Assembly: GCF_033441515.1 (NCBI RefSeq)
Contig: NZ_JAWQJT010000001.1
Location: 806,001-870,000, forward strand
Source of the DNA: Amycolatopsis solani
GTDB lineage: Bacteria > Actinomycetota > Actinomycetes > Mycobacteriales > Pseudonocardiaceae
DNA length: 64,000 nucleotides
Direction of reading: 5' to 3'
Positions within the stretch are counted from its first letter, which is position 1; each line of letters opens with the position of its first letter. The notes under the pieces are model-generated. The model searched no databases. It was not told the DNA's origin and saw only the letters and a list, made by a program, of their open reading frames with translations. This document shows, one piece after another, positions 25,009 to 33,415 of this stretch. The translations under genes were made by a program, and so were the position numbers.

Positions 25009-26307
25009 TCAGGAAGTGGAAATGTCGTCGAGCTGTTCGGCGGCCGGCCGGACCGGGTAGAGGTCGCCGCCCGGCTGCACCGGCACCTTCGGCAACGCCG
25101 TGCGCGCCGCGCGATCGCCCGCGTCGGCCGCCGCGTGCAGGACGTCCAGCGCCGCGTACGACCGGAAGTCCATTTCCGGGTACGGCCACGCCGGCTGGCC
25201 CTGCGTGGCGCCCGGAATCAGGAAGTCGACCGCCTTGAACAGCGTCGCGCCGCTGGGTGCGGTGTAGTGCCACAGGTCGACGCCGACGTGCTTGCCGATC
25301 TGGGCGAGCCGCGTCAGCGCGACCAGGTTGAAGTTCGAGTAGTGCCAGCTCCGGGTCCGGCTCGCTTCCTGCGGCTGGTAGCCGTCCGCCTGGATCTGCG
25401 GTGCGACCCGCCCGGGTCCGGCGTTCTGCGTGATCGTCTTGGCCAGGTCACGCTGCCCGGTGCCGAGGGCGAGCGCGGCGGCGAGCATGTCGTAGAAGCT
25501 GCCGTGGTTGTTCTGGGCCTTGGCCTCGTCGGTGCCGTTCTTGCTGGTGCGGAGCCAGTCGAGGAACTGCGTGTACCAGCCGGTCATGCCGGACTGGTCG
25601 CTCTTCGTCCAGCCCGGTGCGCCCGTCGCCAGGATCGCGGTGGCGTCGACGACCTGGGTCAGCGTGTAGGAGAACTCGATGATGCCGATGCCCCGCCCGT
25701 CGACCTTGCACGGGATGCCCTGCGCGTAGTTCATGTTCGGGTTCATCTTCGTGGCGCTGTCGAGGAACCACGTGCGCAGGTCGAGTGCCGCGCGCTGGGC
25801 GTAGCGCGCGTCCCCGGTGTAGTACCAGGCCAGCGCGAGCCGGTAGATCGCGGCGAACGCGTCGCCGCGGTAGGCGTGGTCGGTGATCTCGTCGACGATC
25901 GGGTTGCGCTGGCCGTCCTTCTGCACGAACGGGCAGCCCCACGGGTTTTCGGCGGTCGGCTCGGTGGTCGGCCACCAGTAGGGCGCGAGGCTCAGGTAGT
26001 CGTGCTTGTCACCGCTGGGCGGGACCTGCTTCTTCGAAGTCACGCTCCACGGCCCCGCGGTCAGGTCCGTCTTCGCCGCGGCGAGGAGGTTGTTCAACGC
26101 CGTGCGGGACGTCTTTTCGCCGACGAGCGCGGCGAACTTCGTCCGGAGCAGCTGGGCGCCGTCGAGGACGGCGGTGTCGGGAGCGCAGATCGGCCCGATG
26201 ACCGGGACGCTGCAGCTTCGTGGCGAGGCCTCCGCCGGCGCGGCGAAGGACGTGGCGACGAGGCCGAGCGCGGCGAGCGCGGCCACGACGGTGTGGCGGA
26301 AAACCAT
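25009..26307 (-). CDS. Secreted alginate lyase family protein
   Basis: A 432-residue secreted protein with a Sec signal peptide (VVAALAALGLVATSFAAPAEA). The body resembles the alginate_lyase (PL5-like, alpha/alpha barrel) family: YLSLAPYWWP near the N-terminus, GDAFAAIYRLALAWYYTGD, a conserved AQNNHGSFYD segment carrying the catalytic-type Asn/His, and RTRSWHYSNFNL with the Tyr. It probably cleaves a uronic-acid polysaccharide outside the cell; the substrate is uncertain because many actinobacterial members do not act on alginate. The ATG at 26307 has GGAGCG upstream. A TTCA-N6-TGAA repeat lies immediately upstream and may be an operator. Confidence 0.82.
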   Translation of the reverse strand: MVFRHTVVAALAALGLVATSFAAPAEASPRSCSVPVIGPICAPDTAVLDGAQLLRTKFAALVGEKTSRTALNNLLAAAKTDLTAGPWSVTSKKQVPPSGDKHDYLSLAPYWWPTTEPTAENPWGCPFVQKDGQRNPIVDEITDHAYRGDAFAAIYRLALAWYYTGDARYAQRAALDLRTWFLDSATKMNPNMNYAQGIPCKVDGRGIGIIEFSYTLTQVVDATAILATGAPGWTKSDQSGMTGWYTQFLDWLRTSKNGTDEAKAQNNHGSFYDMLAAALALGTGQRDLAKTITQNAGPGRVAPQIQADGYQPQEASRTRSWHYSNFNLVALTRLAQIGKHVGVDLWHYTAPSGATLFKAVDFLIPGATQGQPAWPYPEMDFRSYAALDVLHAAADAGDRAARTALPKVPVQPGGDLYPVRPAAEQLDDISTS

Positions 26308-26393
26308 GTCCGCTCCATTCACAAATATGAACATCAGACCTGTGAGTGAATGGAGGGTACGCATGTGAACATCGCGGAGGCAATCCCCCGAAG

Positions 26394-26855
26394 TCAGGCC
26401 GGCTTCACCGCGGCCGCGCGGACGGCGTCCACGATGAACTGGTAGCCGGTGCACCGGCAGAGGTGGCCGGCGAGCGCCTCCCGGACCTCCGCCTCGGACG
26501 GGTCCGGGTTGGTCGCGAGCAGCTCGGCGGCCGTCGCCAGCACCCCGGGCGTGCAGAAACCGCACTGCAGCCCGTGGTGCTCGCGGAACGCCTCCTGCAG
26601 CGGGTGCAGCTCGCCACCGGTGGCCAGGCCCTCGACCGTCGTGACGTCGGCGCCCTCGGCCTGCACGGCGAGCAGGCAGCACGCCCGCGCGGTCGCGCCG
26701 TCGAGGGTGATCGTGCACGCACCGCACACCCCGTGTTCGCAGCCGACGTGCACGCCGGTGAAGCCCAGGTCGTGCCGCAGGAAGTCGGCCAGCGTCCGGC
26801 GCGGTTCGCAGTCGGCGCTGCACGGCTGGCCGTTGACCGTCAGGGTGACCTTCAT
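26394..26855 (-). CDS. coxS: Molybdenum hydroxylase small subunit (2Fe-2S, CoxS-like)
   Basis: A 153-residue iron-sulfur subunit with two [2Fe-2S] clusters. The plant-ferredoxin-type cluster uses CEHGVCGACTI with a further Cys near RACCLLA. The C-terminal cluster uses CGFCTPG and CRCTGYQ. It passes electrons from the molybdenum centre to the FAD subunit. The ATG overlaps the coxM stop by 4 bp (ATGA), and the three genes are in the order L-M-S on the minus strand. The substrate is set by the large subunit. Confidence 0.93.
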   Translation of the reverse strand: MKVTLTVNGQPCSADCEPRRTLADFLRHDLGFTGVHVGCEHGVCGACTITLDGATARACCLLAVQAEGADVTTVEGLATGGELHPLQEAFREHHGLQCGFCTPGVLATAAELLATNPDPSEAEVREALAGHLCRCTGYQFIVDAVRAAAVKPA

Positions 26856-27694
26856 CGGACCGCCTTCGTGAGAGCCCGCCGCCCGAGCACCGCCGCCATT
26901 TCACGGCGGTAGGCGGCCGGCGCGTGCAGGTCGGACGGTGGATCGGTGGCGGCCGCGATCTCCTGCGCGGCTTCGGCGAGCACGGCGTCGTCGAGGATTC
27001 GGCCGTGCAGCAGTTCCTCGGCCGCGACCGCCCGGATCGGCGTCGGCCCGGCCCCCGCGACGGCGATCCGCGCGCGGGCGCACCGGCCGTCCGCCTGTTC
27101 CACCGTGACGAACACCGCGACCAGCGCCAGATCCTTGCTGCGCCGGGAAAGTTCTTCGATCGCGCACTCCGCCCGCCGCACCGGGAACCGGACCGCGGTC
27201 AGCAGCTCGCCCGGCGTCAGCACCGTCCTGAATGGACCCTCGAAGAACTCGCGCGCGCCGATCACGCGTTCGCCGCCCGGCCCGCGGACCAGGATTTCCG
27301 CGTCGAGGGCGACCGCGACGGCGGGCAGTTCGGCCGCCGGGTCGGCGTGCGCGAGGCTGCCGCCGAGCGTGCCCCGGTTGCGCGTCGCGACGTGGCCGAC
27401 GTGCCGCAGCGCCTGGGCGAGCAGCGGCACGTCCCGCCGCACGACCTCCGAGGTCTCGACAGCGCGTTGCCTGGTCAGCGCACCGATCTCGACGTGCTCA
27501 CCGTCGCGGCGGACGTACGCGAGCTCGTCGAGAGCGTTGATGTCGACGAGCAGCGACGGCCGCGCGAGCCGCATGTTCAGCAACGGCACCAGGCTCTGCC
27601 CGCCGGCCAGCACCTGCGAGCCGCCGGTGGCGAGTGCGGCGATCGCGTCCGTCACCGATTCCGCCCGGACGTACTCGAACGCGGCGGCCTTCAC
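26852..27694 (-). CDS. coxM: Molybdenum hydroxylase FAD subunit (CoxM-like)
   Basis: A 280-residue FAD-binding subunit. The characteristic FAD motifs are LAGGQSLVPLLNMRLARP and TRNRGTLGGSLAHADPAAELPAV. The GTG at 27694 overlaps the coxL stop by 4 bp and its own stop overlaps coxS. Family, order and coupling define a complete LMS hydroxylase. It resembles both aerobic CO dehydrogenase and xanthine/aldehyde oxidase medium subunits. Confidence 0.93.
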   Translation of the reverse strand: MKAAAFEYVRAESVTDAIAALATGGSQVLAGGQSLVPLLNMRLARPSLLVDINALDELAYVRRDGEHVEIGALTRQRAVETSEVVRRDVPLLAQALRHVGHVATRNRGTLGGSLAHADPAAELPAVAVALDAEILVRGPGGERVIGAREFFEGPFRTVLTPGELLTAVRFPVRRAECAIEELSRRSKDLALVAVFVTVEQADGRCARARIAVAGAGPTPIRAVAAEELLHGRILDDAVLAEAAQEIAAATDPPSDLHAPAAYRREMAAVLGRRALTKAVR

Positions 27695-30030
27695 CGCGCG
27701 CCCTGCTTGATCGCGGCCAGCAGCCCGGGTGGCGTGATCGGCAACGCGGTGATCTTGACGTCGTAGTCGCGCAACGCGTCCTCGACCGCGTGCGCGATCG
27801 CGGCGCCGCCGCCGATCACCCCGGCCTCGCCCATTCCCTTGAAGCCGCCGGGGATGTGGTCGGCGGGCGTGGTCATGTGCGCGAGGGTGAACGGCGGGAT
27901 CTCGGTCGCCGAAGGAACCAGGTAATCGCGGAAGGTCCGGGTCAGCAGGTGGCCGCCGTCGTCGAAAGCGAGCTCCTCGTACAGCGCGCCACCGATGGCC
28001 TGCGCCGCGCCGCCGTGCAGCTGGCCGTCGACGATCAGCGGGTTGATCACCGTGCCGCAGTCGTGCGCGATGAGGTAGCCGAGCAGGGTCACGACGCCGG
28101 TTTCGGGATCGACTTCGGCGAGCACGGCGGTGCAGCCGAACGCCGTGGCGACGTTGACCGGGTCGTAGACCTCGCGCTCTTGCAGCGTCGGCGATTCGTC
28201 CTCGGGCAGCCGTCCTTCCAGCCGCCGGTAGGCCGCGTCGCCGACGTCGGCCAGGCCGACGGACCGGTGCGGGACGCCGCCGACGAAGATCCGGCCGTTG
28301 TCGACGACGAGGTCGTCCGGCGAGGCTTCGAGGAGGCTCGCGGCGATCCGCAGCACCTTCGCTTTGAGCCGCGTCGCCGCGGTGAGCACGGCGGCGCCAC
28401 CGACCGCGGCCGCGCGGCTCGCGCCGGTGCCGTACCCGGTGTAGGGACAGGATTCCGTGTCGCCGGAGACGACGGTGACGTGGTCGAGCGGGACGCCGAG
28501 CGCGTGGCCGGCGATCTGCGCCAGCGCGGTGTGCAGCCCCTGCCCCATCGCCGACTGTCCGGTGTGGACGGTCACGTGGCCGGTGGCGTCGATCCGCACG
28601 ACCTCTTCGTCGAACCCGGAGTGCCGCAGCCCGCTGAGGTTCACGATCCGGCTGGGACCGAACGCGGTGATCTCGTTGTGGAACGAGTACCCGATCCCCA
28701 CGCACGCACCGCGCGCCCTGGCCTCGGCGACGCGTTCCGCCCAGGCCGCTTCCCCGACGGCTTCGAGGCACAGGTCGAGGCAGTCGGCGTAGCGCCCGCT
28801 GTCGTAGACGAACACCGGGCTCTGGTACGGAAACGCTTCCGGGGGAACGAAGTTCTTGCGCCGCACCGTGTGCGCGTCGAGGTCGAGGCGCGCGGCGAGC
28901 AGCTCGACCATGCGCTCCTGCACGAAGTTCGCCTTCGGCAGGCCCCAGCCGCGGTAGGAGCCGTACGGCGTCCGGTTGGTCATGACGGCGACGACGTCCA
29001 TTTCGACCGCCGGGATCGCGTACGGGCCGGTGAGGCACGCCGCGGCCGTGAAGCAGGGGCCGAACGCGATCGTGCCGAGTTCGGCGCCGAGCACGCCGTG
29101 GACGGTGCCGCGCACGCCGGTGATGGTGCCGTCGGCCTTCGCGGCGTACTCGACGTCGATCTTCTGCTCGCGGGCGTGCACAGTGGCGGCGAAGCTCTCG
29201 ACGCGGTCCTCGATCAGCTTCACCGGCCGCCCGGTGCGGTGCGAGAGCAGGGCGGCCAGTACTTCGTCGCCGTAGAAGTCGAACTTGGTGCCGAACCCGC
29301 CGCCGACGTCCGGTGTCCGCACGCGGATCTTGCCCGCGGGCAGACCGAGGACCTCGGCGAGGAGTTCACGGGCGAGGTTGGGCGCCTGAGTCGCGAGCCA
29401 GACGTCGAGCTTCCCGGTGAAGGGATCCCAGTTCGCGACCACGCCCCGCGTCTCCAGCGGCGCGCCCATCTGACGCGCGAACCGGAAGGATTCCGCGAGC
29501 ACGACGTCGGCCTCGGCGAACGCGGCGGCGACGTCCCCGGTCGCGACGGTCGTGCGTGCGCAGACGTTGTCGGACCAGTCGTCGTAGAGCCGCGGCGCGC
29601 CTTCGGCGAGCGCCTCTTCCAGGGTGCTGACGGCCGGCAGTTCCTCGTACTCGACGTCGATGAGCTCGAGCGCGTCCTCGGCGGCGGCCCGATCTCCCGC
29701 GGCGACGACGGCGACGCCCTGCCCGGGGTACCGGACGCGATCGACGGCGAGCGGGTAGGCGTCGGTGAGGCGCATGTCGGGGACGTTCCGCCAGATCACC
29801 GGCTGCGGAGCTTCGACGGCGGCCTTGACCTCGGCCCCGGTGAGCACGGTCGCCTGCCGCGCGGCGGCGCGGGTGTCGATCCGCGTGATCCGGGCGTGCG
29901 GCAGCGGACACCGCAGCACGGCGGCCTCGAGCATCCGCGGCAGCTCGACGTCATCGACGAACTGCCCGCGGCCGGTGAGCAGCCGAAGGTCTTCCGTGCG
30001 GCGCACCCGCGCCCCGATCAATCCCGCCAC
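27691..30030 (-). CDS. coxL: Molybdenum hydroxylase large subunit (CoxL-like, form II type)
   Basis: A 779-residue molybdopterin-cytosine-dinucleotide subunit. Motifs include VGGGFGTKFDFYGDE, TPYGSYRGWGLPKANF, GQSAMGQGLHTALAQIA and the catalytic Glu in GMGEAGVIGGG. The form I CO-dehydrogenase loop AYxCSFR is absent; the aligned stretch YGSYRGWG is closer to form II (AYRGAGR). CO oxidation is therefore not supported, and an aldehyde or N-heterocycle substrate is more likely. The GTG at 30030 has no clear ribosome site, so the start could differ by some codons. No MCD-cytidylyltransferase or XdhC-type maturation gene is visible here. Confidence 0.9.
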   Translation of the reverse strand: MAGLIGARVRRTEDLRLLTGRGQFVDDVELPRMLEAAVLRCPLPHARITRIDTRAAARQATVLTGAEVKAAVEAPQPVIWRNVPDMRLTDAYPLAVDRVRYPGQGVAVVAAGDRAAAEDALELIDVEYEELPAVSTLEEALAEGAPRLYDDWSDNVCARTTVATGDVAAAFAEADVVLAESFRFARQMGAPLETRGVVANWDPFTGKLDVWLATQAPNLARELLAEVLGLPAGKIRVRTPDVGGGFGTKFDFYGDEVLAALLSHRTGRPVKLIEDRVESFAATVHAREQKIDVEYAAKADGTITGVRGTVHGVLGAELGTIAFGPCFTAAACLTGPYAIPAVEMDVVAVMTNRTPYGSYRGWGLPKANFVQERMVELLAARLDLDAHTVRRKNFVPPEAFPYQSPVFVYDSGRYADCLDLCLEAVGEAAWAERVAEARARGACVGIGYSFHNEITAFGPSRIVNLSGLRHSGFDEEVVRIDATGHVTVHTGQSAMGQGLHTALAQIAGHALGVPLDHVTVVSGDTESCPYTGYGTGASRAAAVGGAAVLTAATRLKAKVLRIAASLLEASPDDLVVDNGRIFVGGVPHRSVGLADVGDAAYRRLEGRLPEDESPTLQEREVYDPVNVATAFGCTAVLAEVDPETGVVTLLGYLIAHDCGTVINPLIVDGQLHGGAAQAIGGALYEELAFDDGGHLLTRTFRDYLVPSATEIPPFTLAHMTTPADHIPGGFKGMGEAGVIGGGAAIAHAVEDALRDYDVKITALPITPPGLLAAIKQGAR

Positions 30031-30086
30031 GAGTACTCACGGTGCCACTTCCGACACGGAGCGCGCGTCCTACGGACGGACGATTT

Positions 30087-30590
30087 TCAGGCGTCGCGGG
30101 GCCGGAAGAAGGCGACGAGCTTCGCGGTGGCGAGCTCGTCCCAGGGATCGGTGGTCGCGAGCACGGCGGCGGCCCCGGTGGGGAACTTCGCCTGGACATC
30201 GCGGGTTTCCTCACCGTGTCCGGCGAGGTGCAGGGTCAGCTCGCTGACGCCGGGCTCGTGCCCGACGAGGGCGACGGTGGTGATTTCGGGCGGCGTCCGG
30301 CTCGCGGCGTTCAGCAGTTCGGGTACGTCGGCGCCGTAGAGGTCTTCGTCGAAGGTCACGGGCGGTGTGGTGGGGAGCTCTCCGGCGATGAGCTGCCACG
30401 TTTCGCGCGTGCGGCGGGCGGTGGAGCAGTGGGCGAGTTCGGGGACGTGGCCGGCTTCGACGAGCCAGCGGCCGAGCTTGGGCGCGGCCCGAATCCCGCG
30501 CGGCGCCAAGGGGCGTTCGTGGTCGGGGAGATCTTCCGACCAGTCCGACTTGGCGTGACGGACGACGACGAGCCACCGGGTTTCGTCCAT
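30087..30590 (-). CDS. SixA-like histidine phosphatase
   Basis: A 167-residue short histidine-phosphatase-superfamily protein. The catalytic RHG-type motif is VVVRHAKSDWSED (His nucleophile); the second His is in VGHEPGVSE. RHAKS/RHAxs is typical of SixA, which removes phosphate from phosphohistidine, but many actinobacterial homologues are uncharacterised. It ends 56 bp beyond the coxL start on the same strand, so it is upstream of coxL and could be co-transcribed with it. Confidence 0.85.
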   Translation of the reverse strand: MDETRWLVVVRHAKSDWSEDLPDHERPLAPRGIRAAPKLGRWLVEAGHVPELAHCSTARRTRETWQLIAGELPTTPPVTFDEDLYGADVPELLNAASRTPPEITTVALVGHEPGVSELTLHLAGHGEETRDVQAKFPTGAAAVLATTDPWDELATAKLVAFFRPRDA

Positions 30591-30604
30591 CGACCGAGCC
30601 TAAC

Positions 30605-30634
30605 GAGCCCGTGGCCACCGGGTGACCACGGGCT
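30605..30634 (-). terminator. Hairpin downstream of the second S1 protease
   Basis: GAGCCCGTGG (30605-30614) pairs perfectly with CCACGGGCTC (30625-30634) across an 10-nt loop. It lies 58 bp after the protease stop and just upstream of the SixA-like start, so it probably separates the two transcripts. No U-tract. Confidence 0.6.
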
Positions 30635-30691
30635 CGCGGATCAGGACCCGGCCTGCTGCCTGGTACGGGTCGGCAGTGTCCGCATGATCGC

Positions 30692-31456
30692 TCAGACCCC
30701 GCTGACCTGGCGGATCCAGCTTCGGCCCGCCGCGACGCTGCCGTAGGTGGTGGTGCTGGAGCGGTCGCTGGTCGAGCACACACCGACCTGGACACCGCCA
30801 TCGAGCATCGGGCCACCCGAGTCGCCGCCGGCGACCGCGCCGTTGGGGGTCGAGGCCTCGATCGCCGGACCGCCGAAGTAGTCGCTGGCACCGGTGTCGG
30901 AGATCTGCACCGACGCCTGCTTCAGTACGTTCGACTGGTGGCTTCCCTCGTCGGTGGACTGGGTCGCGCCCCAGCCGTAGACGCGGGCGGTGTCGCCCTC
31001 GTTCGCGTCCGACGAGCTGGCCGCGAGCCGGGCGAACGTGCTGCCGCCGTTGGTGTTCAGCTTGATCAGGGCCAGGTCGCCACCCGAGTACAGGTAGGTC
31101 GACGCCGCTTTCGCGTGCACGCCACCGGAAGCGCTGTTCGAGCCGACGTAGAGGTCGATGTCGGAGAGGCGCTGCCCGTTGTTGTCGTACATGCAGTGCT
31201 TGGCGGTCAGGACCCAGCGCGCGCCGATCAGCGTGCTGGTGCAGAAGAACGTGTAACCGTTGGCGTGGCCGTTGAACCGGGTGATGTAGCCGGGGTTCTG
31301 CGCCGTGCTGCCGCCGATGATCGACGGCTGCGCGTCGGGCGAGAGCGGCGTGACGGGGGCGGCCGACGCGGGTGCGGCGGCGAGCGTCGTCAGAACGGCG
31401 CAGGAACCGGCGAGCACGGCGGCGGCGCGGACGAACCGGCCGGGGTTTTCACGCAT
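30692..31456 (-). CDS. Secreted trypsin-like serine protease (S1), paralogue
   Basis: A 254-residue secreted protease. Signal peptide with hydrophobic core AAAVLAGSCAVLTTLAAAPA, propeptide to DAQPS, mature start IIGGSTAQN. Triad: His in LTAKHC, Asp in GGDLALIKL, Ser in GGDSGGP. It lacks several of the Cys seen in the 24247 copy. ATG 31456 has AAGGAG upstream. It shares the pro/mature junction and the C-terminal RSWIRQVSGV with the other copy, showing common descent within the genome. Confidence 0.92.
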   Translation of the reverse strand: MRENPGRFVRAAAVLAGSCAVLTTLAAAPASAAPVTPLSPDAQPSIIGGSTAQNPGYITRFNGHANGYTFFCTSTLIGARWVLTAKHCMYDNNGQRLSDIDLYVGSNSASGGVHAKAASTYLYSGGDLALIKLNTNGGSTFARLAASSSDANEGDTARVYGWGATQSTDEGSHQSNVLKQASVQISDTGASDYFGGPAIEASTPNGAVAGGDSGGPMLDGGVQVGVCSTSDRSSTTTYGSVAAGRSWIRQVSGV

Positions 31457-31739
31457 TTCGGGACTCCTTGGGGGACCGGAGGGGACTCACCGAACGTAAG
31501 CGGGCACTGCGTTTCCGGTAATCCGCTGGAAGTCCCGAACCGATCAACGGAACAGGACGGTTCCTTCGGCGGGTTGCGCTTTCCGGCGGCGTCCGCTTGA
31601 TCCACACAGCCGACGTTCGTCGGGTGACACCGGCCCACCGCGGCTGTTAAACCCGAGGGAACGCCCGTCGCCGGCCAGGCGCGATCCGCCGCGACCCGCC
31701 GGGCGAACCCTCGGCCGCATCGACGCTTGAGGAAGCTGG

Positions 31740-32669
31740 ATGCCGTTGTTCGCGGTACCCGAGCCAGCCGGGCGGGAGCTGGCGCACGCGCTCGCCACCG
31801 GCCCGTTCAGCCGGGCGCTGACGCTGGCCATCGACCACAGCGGGCTCGGACTGGCCCGCCTCAAGGGGCGGCTCGCCGCCGCCGGCGTGCCCGTCAGCAC
31901 GACGACGTTGAGCTACTGGCGCACCGGCCGCACCCGGCCCGAACGTCCCGAGTCGCTGCGCGCGGTTTCGGTGCTGGAAAGCGTCCTCGGCCTGCCCGCG
32001 GACGCGCTGACCGACCTGCTGGCCCGCCCGTTCGACGCGGGACCCGGGGTTTCGGGAGCGGTGGGCTGGGAGCGCCTGTGGGAGCCCCGCGCGCGTGTTC
32101 TGTCCGTGCTGCACTCCTTCGACGCGGCGGATGAGACGTCGCTGGTCGTGCTCAGCCTCCACGAAGCCCTGCACGTCGACGCGACCCGCGCGTTGACCCG
32201 GCTGCGCGTCCGCGAAGTCGTCCGCGCGGTCACGGAGCCGGTGCAGGCCAAGGTGGTGGTCCTGCGCGGCTGCACGCCGGGCCGCCCACCGCGGCTGGTC
32301 TCGACGCGGTATTGCCACGCGGTGCGCACGGAGGTGCAGGCCGAGCCCGGATTCGTGGTCAGCGAGCTGGTACCCCACCGGGCGCTCGCCATCGGCGAGA
32401 CGGCGATCCTGGAGTACGAGTTCGAGTACTGCGACGGCGTCCCGGACACCAGCTACGACCGCCGCTTCCGCCACCCGGGAACCGAGCACTTGCTCGAGGT
32501 CCACTTCGCGCCGGGTGCGGTGCCGGTGACCTGCCACGCGTATCGACTGGATTCTTCCGGCGGTCCGGAGCGGGACGTCACCGAAGTGTCCCCGGTTTCG
32601 CCGGCGCACGTGTTCACGGCCGGCGCGCCGCCGGGTATCCGCGGCCTGCGGTGGAGCTGGCCGAGGTGA
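31740..32669 (+). CDS. Helix-turn-helix (XRE-like) regulatory protein
   Basis: A 309-residue protein. Residues ~20-75 look like an XRE-type DNA-binding domain (ALTLAIDHSGLGLARLKGRL, then VSTTTLSYWRTGRTRPERP). The rest (RVLSVLHSFDAADETSLVVL onward) is a beta-rich domain found in many single-copy and multicopy regulators of Amycolatopsis and relatives, with no named ligand. ATG 31740 follows GAGGAAG. It stands alone with a 283-bp upstream region shared with the divergent protease, and is followed 4 bp later by the tRNA on the opposite strand. Confidence 0.75.
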   Translation: MPLFAVPEPAGRELAHALATGPFSRALTLAIDHSGLGLARLKGRLAAAGVPVSTTTLSYWRTGRTRPERPESLRAVSVLESVLGLPADALTDLLARPFDAGPGVSGAVGWERLWEPRARVLSVLHSFDAADETSLVVLSLHEALHVDATRALTRLRVREVVRAVTEPVQAKVVVLRGCTPGRPPRLVSTRYCHAVRTEVQAEPGFVVSELVPHRALAIGETAILEYEFEYCDGVPDTSYDRRFRHPGTEHLLEVHFAPGAVPVTCHAYRLDSSGGPERDVTEVSPVSPAHVFTAGAPPGIRGLRWSWPR

Positions 32670-32673
32670 GAAG

Positions 32674-32746
32674 TGGGCCGCCTGGGGCTCGAACCCAGAA
32701 CCTACGGATTAAAAGTCCGCAGCTCTACCAATTGAGCTAACGGCCC
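32674..32746 (-). tRNA. tRNA-Lys (anticodon UUU)
   Basis: A 73-nt tRNA on the minus strand. Acceptor GGGCCGT pairs with GCGGCCC plus discriminator A; D-arm TAGCTCAATTGGTAGAGC; anticodon arm with CTTTTAA loop (anticodon TTT); T-arm CTGGGTTCGAGCCCCAG. The 3' CCA is not encoded. All stems close. It decodes AAA (and AAG by wobble). Confidence 0.97.
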
Positions 32747-32858
32747 GCGCCCTCAGTTTAGCCAGGCCCTGGTGCGCCGCCTGCAGGCCGGGGTGCGGCT
32801 GAGGTCCTCCGGAAGGTCAAGACTGGTTCTCGGCCGGTGGGCCGCCCATGATGCGGGG

Positions 32859-33395
32859 ATGCTGGGTTCGCTGCTGATCCTCACCGGGCCGCCCGGGGCC
32901 GGGAAGTCGACCGTTGCGCGGCTCGTTGCCGACGGGGCGGCGCAGGACACCGTGCACCTGCACACCGACAGCTTCTACGTGTGGATCCGGACCGGGTTCG
33001 TGGCGCCGTACCTGCCCGAGGCCGCTCGGCAGAACGAGGTCGTGCTCGGGGTGATCGCCGAGGCCGCGTGCGGGTACGCGCGGGGTGGCTACGACGTCGT
33101 TCTCGACGGTGTCGTCGGGCCGTGGGCGCTGGAGCCGTTCCGCGAGGCTGCGAAGCGCTCCGGTCTGGACCTCTTCTACGTCGTTCTGCGGCCGGACCTG
33201 CGAGCCACCCTCGCGCGCGGGACCGCGCGGAGTGCGCCCGAACTCACCGACGTCGAGCCGCTCACCGGGATGCACGCGGCGTTCAGCGGGCTGGGTGAGC
33301 TCGAACGGAACGTCATGGACACGACGGACCAGACGATTGAAGAAACCGCCGAAGCGGTGCGGCAACGCGCCCGCTCGGCGGCCTTCAGGTTGTGA
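32859..33395 (+). CDS. P-loop kinase / AAA-type ATPase (small)
   Basis: A 178-residue nucleotide-binding protein. Walker A is LTGPPGAGKSTVARL. A hydrophobic strand with Asp (YDVVLDGVVG) could act as Walker B, and LDLFYVVLRPDL with TARGTARSAPEL resembles the lid of small-molecule kinases (chloramphenicol phosphotransferase/gluconate-kinase-like). No clear Shine-Dalgarno site precedes ATG 32859. Substrate unknown. It follows the tRNA gene, which is on the opposite strand. Confidence 0.7.
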   Translation: MLGSLLILTGPPGAGKSTVARLVADGAAQDTVHLHTDSFYVWIRTGFVAPYLPEAARQNEVVLGVIAEAACGYARGGYDVVLDGVVGPWALEPFREAAKRSGLDLFYVVLRPDLRATLARGTARSAPELTDVEPLTGMHAAFSGLGELERNVMDTTDQTIEETAEAVRQRARSAAFRL

Positions 33396-33415
33396 CGCTC
33401 CTCAGTGGACGAGCT

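Noticed and set aside
27691..30030. Aerobic CO dehydrogenase large subunit.
   Set aside because: The AYxCSFR active-site loop is absent.
32859..33395. Adenylate or gluconate kinase by name.
   Set aside because: P-loop is clear but the lid and substrate residues do not match a specific kinase.
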